NCBI GenBank assembly: GCA_021816925.1
Contig: JAKAWQ010000037.1
Coordinates: forward strand, 1 to 37,687
Length of the DNA: 37,687 nt
Reading direction: 5' to 3'
Source: Pseudomonadota bacterium
Lineage (GTDB): Bacteria; Pseudomonadota; Alphaproteobacteria; Acetobacterales; Acetobacteraceae
The position numbers and the translations under genes were made by a program. Shown here one piece after another: positions 34,718 to 37,687 of this stretch. Below the pieces are notes generated by a model. It did not search any database, had not been told where the DNA came from, and saw only the letters and a program-made list of their open reading frames with translations. Positions within the stretch are counted from its first letter, which is position 1. Every line of letters begins with the position of its first letter.

Positions 34718-34743
34718 GACGGACCAATCGGTTACCGGAATTC

Positions 34744-34801
34744 TGCTTCCAAGGATGGCATTCTAGCGGCTCCGGACCCAATTTGGAAGCAGTTGGAAGC
34801 A
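34744..34801. repeat. Three copies of TTGGAAGCA between integrase and att site
   Basis: TTGGAAGCA occurs at 34783-34791 and 34793-34801, ten bases (one helical turn) apart, and in reverse as TGCTTCCAA at 34744-34752. Their place between the integrase start and the attachment core fits arm-type integrase sites or sites for an excisionase or repressor. Which protein binds is not shown by the sequence. Confidence 0.6.
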
Positions 34802-34832
34802 AGTCGGGGCGTATAGGAGGGTGTAATCGGCG

Positions 34833-34880
34833 GCGTGCTCAGCACTCGGAATCACTATAAATCAGCACTCTAGCGTGCTC
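34833..34880. repeat. Paired repeats GCGTGCTC and TCAGCACTC next to att
   Basis: GCGTGCTC occurs at 34833-34840 and 34873-34880, and TCAGCACTC at 34839-34847 and 34862-34870; AGCAC and GTGCT are inverted relatives. A possible minus-strand -10 box TATAGT (complement of 34854-34859) lies between them, so this may be the int promoter with an operator around it. The promoter is weakly supported. Confidence 0.4.
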
Positions 34881-34916
34881 TATCGCAGGCCCGGCTACCG
34901 TGTCGAAAGCGTCCCG

Positions 34917-34967
34917 ACGACCTTGCCAAGGTTGGGGTCGAGGGTTCGAATCCCTTCGCCCGCTCCA
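34917..34967 (+). other. Attachment site: displaced 3' part of tRNA-Gly(GCC)
   Basis: From 34917 the sequence matches the 3' two thirds of a tRNA-Gly: anticodon stem CGACC (34918-34922), loop TTGCCAA with anticodon GCC, stem GGTTG, a T-arm GAGGG-TTCGAAT-CCCTT, acceptor strand CGCCCGC (34957-34963), discriminator T and CCA (34965-34967). Nothing before 34917 forms a D-arm or the 5' acceptor strand GCGGGCG. It is therefore not a working tRNA but the fragment left at the far end when an element enters a tRNA 3' end. The intact tRNA-Gly should lie at the element's left end outside this window, on the same strand. Confidence 0.88.
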
Positions 34968-34997
34968 AATTTCCTCAGGGAAATGAGAGTGATAAAG

Positions 34998-35019
34998 ACG
35001 GCCCTTTGGGGCCGTTTTT
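34998..35019 (+). terminator. Rho-independent terminator after the tRNA fragment
   Basis: ACGGCCC and GGGCCGT form a seven-base stem around a four-base loop (TTTG), followed by a run of five T (35015-35019). It is on the plus strand about 30 bases after the tRNA fragment, where the terminator of the original tRNA-Gly gene would be expected. It therefore marks host DNA right of the element. Confidence 0.8.
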
Positions 35020-35209
35020 GCTTACCTGGGCCAGGGCTGGCTGCTGGGTAAGCAATAGGTAAGCTCGCGGAGGCCGATTTCCGGCGGCCGATTCCATTGT
35101 TGACGCCTGATCTGGCGTTGCCAGTGCACGGGCGCCAACGGCGAACTCGGCCAACGGATCGCGCTTACCTCAAGGGCTGTCAGCGGGCGGGTAAGCAACT
35201 TAGGTAAGC
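35020..35209. repeat. Duplicated block of GCTTACC / GGTAAGC motifs
   Basis: Two blocks have the same plan. Block one has GCTTACC at 35020-35026 and GGTAAGC at 35047-35053 and 35058-35064. Block two has GCTTACC at 35163-35169 and GGTAAGC at 35190-35196 and 35203-35209. The first two motifs are 27 bases apart in both. The intervening bases also share an AGGGCTG-like core. The stretch from 35020 to about 35,420 has no convincing gene. The blocks may be binding sites or a small repeated element. Confidence 0.55.
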
Positions 35210-35423
35210 GCCAGCGGAGAATCGTATCGTGTGCATTGATCTCCCACATGCCCGCCCTCTCCCCTGATCGGTCGGCCGTGGCGAAGCAGACCCGACGCGA
35301 TCTCGCGTATGGCGGCACGGTGCCGGTCCAATGGCCAGAACATATCGAGCCCAACCACATCCTCCCCCGTGTCGTGCTCCCAACCGCCCGCGCCTTCAGG
35401 TGACGCGCCATGCGGCAGCCTTG

Positions 35424-35486
35424 AATTAGCGCGATTCGCTATTAAGATATATGGCGATAGGCTTTAATAGCGGCGAGGCTAATTAA
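35424..35486 (+). promoter_or_regulatory. Nested AT-rich dyad before the Fic gene
   Basis: Two inverted repeats share one centre near 35,454. The inner arms are GCTATTAA (35438-35445) and TTAATAGC (35464-35471); the outer arms are AATTAGC (35424-35430) and GCTAATT (35478-35484). The AT-rich dyad stands out in GC-rich DNA and ends just before the Fic ribosome binding site (AAAGGA, 35485-35490). It probably holds the promoter and an operator, perhaps bound by the Fic protein's own C-terminal helix-turn-helix region. Confidence 0.55.
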
Positions 35487-35496
35487 AGGATCGCGC

Positions 35497-36672
35497 GTGA
35501 CGGACGGTGAGAATCAACGGCTCGGCGCCTATGTTGAAACGAGCGCGGGAGGCGAGCGCGTGCGCGCCTATGTGCCTGCCCCGCTGCCACCGAAGCCGCC
35601 GCTTGAACTGGGGCGGTTCATGCACGTCTACGAACGCGCCATCGCCGCGGTCGGGCGCCTCGATGGCGTGACGACGATCCTGCCCTCGACGCCTTTGTTC
35701 CTCTACATGTACGTCCGCAAGGAAGCCCTCCTGTCCTCGCAGATCGAGGGCACGCAATCCTCGCTGTCCGACCTGCTGCTGTTCGAAAATCACGAGGCGC
35801 CGGCCGTCGAACTCGACGACGTGACCGAGGTTTCGAACTACGTCGCGGCGATCGAGCATGGTGTCTCCCGGATGCGGGGCGGATTTCCCTTGTCGCTCCG
35901 GTTGATCCGCGAAATGCACGCCATCCTGCTCAAGTCTGGGCGTGGCGCCGCGAAGCAACCGGGCGAGTTCCGCCGCTCGCAGAACTGGATCGGCGGAACC
36001 CGGCCCGGCAACGCCTTGTTCGTGCCGCCGCCGCCGAACCGGCTGGACGAATGCTTCGATGCGCTCGAGCGCTTCCTGCATAGCGAAGATGCCGCGCTTC
36101 CTCCGCTCATCCGGGCGGGCCTGGCCCACGTCCAGTTTGAGACGATCCATCCCTTCCTCGACGGCAACGGGCGCCTGGGCCGGCTGCTCATCACGCTGAT
36201 CCTATGTGAGGCGGGGGTGTTACGCGAACCGATCCTCTATCTCAGCCTGTTCCTGAAATCCCGGCGCGACGACTATTACCGGCTCCTGCAGGAGGTCCGG
36301 CAGGCTGGGACGTGGGAGACCTGGATGGAGTTCTTCCTGACCGGCGTCGCGGAGACCGCCGAACAGGCAGCCGCGACGGCGCGCGATCTGATCGCCATGT
36401 TCGACGCTCATCGACAGAAGATCGCCCGCCTCGGCCGAGCGGCCCCGACGGCGCTCCGAGTCCACGAGCTGATGCAAGCCAGTCCGATCGTCACCATCCA
36501 GACGGTCTCCGAAAAGCTCGCCGTTTCCTTCCCGACCGCCAGCACGGCGCTGGAAAATCTCGCCAAGATTGGTGTCGTGCGCGAGACCACGGGACGGCAA
36601 CGCGGCCGGATTTACGCCTATTCGGACTATCTGGCCTTGCTCGATCGCGGCACCGATCCGCTGCCGGCCTGA
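35497..36672 (+). CDS. Fic-family AMP-transferase, class II, with C-terminal winged-helix-like region
   Basis: Fic enzymes transfer AMP or related groups to target proteins. The 391-residue product starts at GTG 35497 after AAAGGA. It has a Fic N-terminal domain (PLPPKPPLELGRFMHVYERA), the inhibitory helix motif SSQIEG at residues 80-85 with E84 (class II self-inhibition), and the active site HPFLDGNGRLGR from H218. The C-terminal part (about 320-380) contains SPIVTIQTVSEKLAVSFPTA followed by STALENLAKIGVVRETTGRQ, a winged-helix-like DNA-binding segment common in this Fic group. All catalytic residues are present. It lies outside the element, just right of the attachment site. The target is unknown. 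Confidence 0.93.
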   Translation: MTDGENQRLGAYVETSAGGERVRAYVPAPLPPKPPLELGRFMHVYERAIAAVGRLDGVTTILPSTPLFLYMYVRKEALLSSQIEGTQSSLSDLLLFENHEAPAVELDDVTEVSNYVAAIEHGVSRMRGGFPLSLRLIREMHAILLKSGRGAAKQPGEFRRSQNWIGGTRPGNALFVPPPPNRLDECFDALERFLHSEDAALPPLIRAGLAHVQFETIHPFLDGNGRLGRLLITLILCEAGVLREPILYLSLFLKSRRDDYYRLLQEVRQAGTWETWMEFFLTGVAETAEQAAATARDLIAMFDAHRQKIARLGRAAPTALRVHELMQASPIVTIQTVSEKLAVSFPTASTALENLAKIGVVRETTGRQRGRIYAYSDYLALLDRGTDPLPA

Positions 36673-36763
36673 CAAGTCGGGGGGATCGAACCAGGTGCTT
36701 CGTGTACCGTCACGATGGAGGTGGCCAGGGAGGGGAAGGCAAAGTTTGTGAGAGGCGGCCCCT

Positions 36764-37573
36764 ATGCGGGCCGATGAAGTGAGTAGCGTGGACGTAGAGC
36801 CTCGCGATTTGCGTTTGGCGGTCGTAACGTCACAGCACCGCAGCCTGAGACAGGCGGCGGAAGCTCTGAACATACGCCAATCGACCTTGAGCCGCCGGCT
36901 GCATGAGATCGAGCGCCAGCTTGGCGTGGTGTTGTTCGAAAGGACGAATGGCGGCACCCACCTCACCATGGTGGGGCTGGAGTTCATCGCGAGCGCCAAG
37001 CGGATACTCGATGACGTGGACACGGAACTCCGGCGGATCAAGAGCAGGAGCCGCGGCGAACTTGGCTTGTTGACGATCGGCGTTCATGCCTCCCCTTCGG
37101 CGGGGAACATGCACGCGACGCTGGTTGAATACCATCGGCGCTTTCCGGATGTGGATGTACGCACGGTCGATGGTAGCCATGATCGGCTGCTTTGCGCCCC
37201 CGCGGGCAACGCAGTCGATGTCGCGATCATGACGGGCCATGCGACGGCATGGGACGGCCGGATGCTTCCGCTTTGGAGCGAACGGGTGATCGCGGCTTTC
37301 CCCGAGCATCATCCGCGTGGCCAAAATTCGAGGATTCGTTGGGCGGATCTTGCAAACGAAAAGTTCCTCGTCCCGCAACAAGGCCCTGGACCGGAGTTGG
37401 AGGGGCTGCTCGCGGCGAAGCTTCGTCATGCCGTCGGCTCTCAGCACGTCATCCATCAGGACTCGTCACTGGACAGACTGCTGAGCCTCGTCAGTGCGAA
37501 CTATGGCGCGCTCTTGATGTTCGAGGGCGCGACGGGCGTGCGCCACGAAGGCGTGGTCTATAGTCTCTTATGA
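36764..37573 (+). CDS. LysR-family transcriptional regulator, apparently shortened
   Basis: The 269-residue protein has the LysR helix-turn-helix (RSLRQAAEALNIRQSTLSRR, then LHEIERQLGVVLFERTNGGT) and the ligand-binding domain with GELGLLTIGVHASPSAGNMH and DVAIMTGHATAWDGRMLPLW. LysR proteins are usually about 300 residues; this one stops at GVRHEGVVYSLL, where homologues continue for about 30 more residues, so the last helix and strand may be missing. Start ATG 36764 has GAGAGG upstream and lies in the loop of a hairpin CGGCCC/GGGCCG (36756-36773); GTG 36788 is an alternative. Effector and targets are unknown. The last 114 bases of the window show no gene. Confidence 0.85.
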   Translation: MRADEVSSVDVEPRDLRLAVVTSQHRSLRQAAEALNIRQSTLSRRLHEIERQLGVVLFERTNGGTHLTMVGLEFIASAKRILDDVDTELRRIKSRSRGELGLLTIGVHASPSAGNMHATLVEYHRRFPDVDVRTVDGSHDRLLCAPAGNAVDVAIMTGHATAWDGRMLPLWSERVIAAFPEHHPRGQNSRIRWADLANEKFLVPQQGPGPELEGLLAAKLRHAVGSQHVIHQDSSLDRLLSLVSANYGALLMFEGATGVRHEGVVYSLL

Positions 37574-37687
37574 CCCCACTGTTGCCACTTTCTGCGTTAA
37601 ATCCCATCAAATCATAGCCGGGATGATGACCGCCTTGGTGAGCCGTCCGGCCGCCGCGACAGCGGCGCGCCCGGGCTTTGTCAGATA

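Noticed and set aside
34861-34967. A working tRNA-Gly gene
   Set aside because: The anticodon arm, T-arm and 3' acceptor strand are present, but no D-arm or 5' acceptor strand precedes them; it is only the attachment fragment.
35022-35411. A 129-codon minus-strand frame right of the attachment site
   Set aside because: Tryptophan- and arginine-rich, no ribosome binding site, and it runs through the repeat blocks; I treat the stretch as non-coding.
1-37687. CRISPR array
   Set aside because: I saw no regularly spaced repeats with unique spacers and no cas genes; the repeats present are paired palindromes or short regulatory motifs.

Overview
The window is GC-rich DNA (roughly two thirds G+C by eye), with GTG starts, codons ending in G or C, and tightly overlapping genes. 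The Trb-type conjugation cluster with DUF2274, a TrbK-alt-like protein and a CopG-type protein is typical of Alphaproteobacteria. I cannot assign a genus; Acetobacteraceae or another Rhodospirillales/Rhizobiales lineage is a guess from style only. Most of the window (1 to about 34,967) looks like the right-hand part of an integrative and conjugative element (ICE). It ends at a tyrosine integrase next to a displaced 3' fragment of tRNA-Gly(GCC). Beyond it lies what is probably host chromosome.

Layout. Positions 1-248 hold the tail of an unidentified gene, followed by about 330 bp with no gene and a Phd/VapC toxin-antitoxin pair (580-1219). Positions 1359-13785 hold a near-complete P-type transfer operon: traG, a CopG-like gene, trbB, C, D, E, J, a trbK-alt-like gene, trbL, F, G, I and DUF2274. 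It has almost no gaps and many ATGA or TGATG overlaps. trbL carries an apparent single-base frameshift. No relaxase is visible; it would have to lie left of the window. A DUF1778-GNAT toxin-antitoxin pair follows (13857-14698).

Positions 14800-33400 are a defence island, all on the plus strand. It begins with a type III-like restriction subunit (helicase plus PD-(D/E)xK nuclease). Next comes a small DUF559 nuclease gene flanked by two inverted copies of a palindromic repeat, then a 983-residue DNA methyltransferase with an AT-richer central segment. After that are an AT-rich, frameshifted GIY-YIG nuclease gene and a UvrD-like helicase with a RelE/ParE-like N-terminal domain. Last is a two-gene unit (1060 and 2018 residues, ATGA overlap) whose sizes, order and domains match Druantia type III (druH-druE). 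The convergent integrase (33464-34717) and its repeat-rich upstream region close the element.

Right of the attachment site are a rho-independent terminator that probably belonged to the original tRNA gene, a gene-poor stretch with a duplicated GGTAAGC repeat block, a class II Fic protein behind a nested AT-rich dyad, and a LysR regulator that ends early.

How it works together (inference): the transfer genes move the element, the integrase places it in tRNA-Gly, the toxin-antitoxin pairs may stabilise it, and the restriction-modification/helicase and Druantia genes are anti-phage cargo in the slot between the transfer operon and the integrase. The most unusual points are the nuclease cassette bounded by inverted palindromes inside the restriction-modification operon, the four-gene module that mixes methyltransferase, GIY-YIG and toxin-helicase parts, and changed active-site residues in both toxins.
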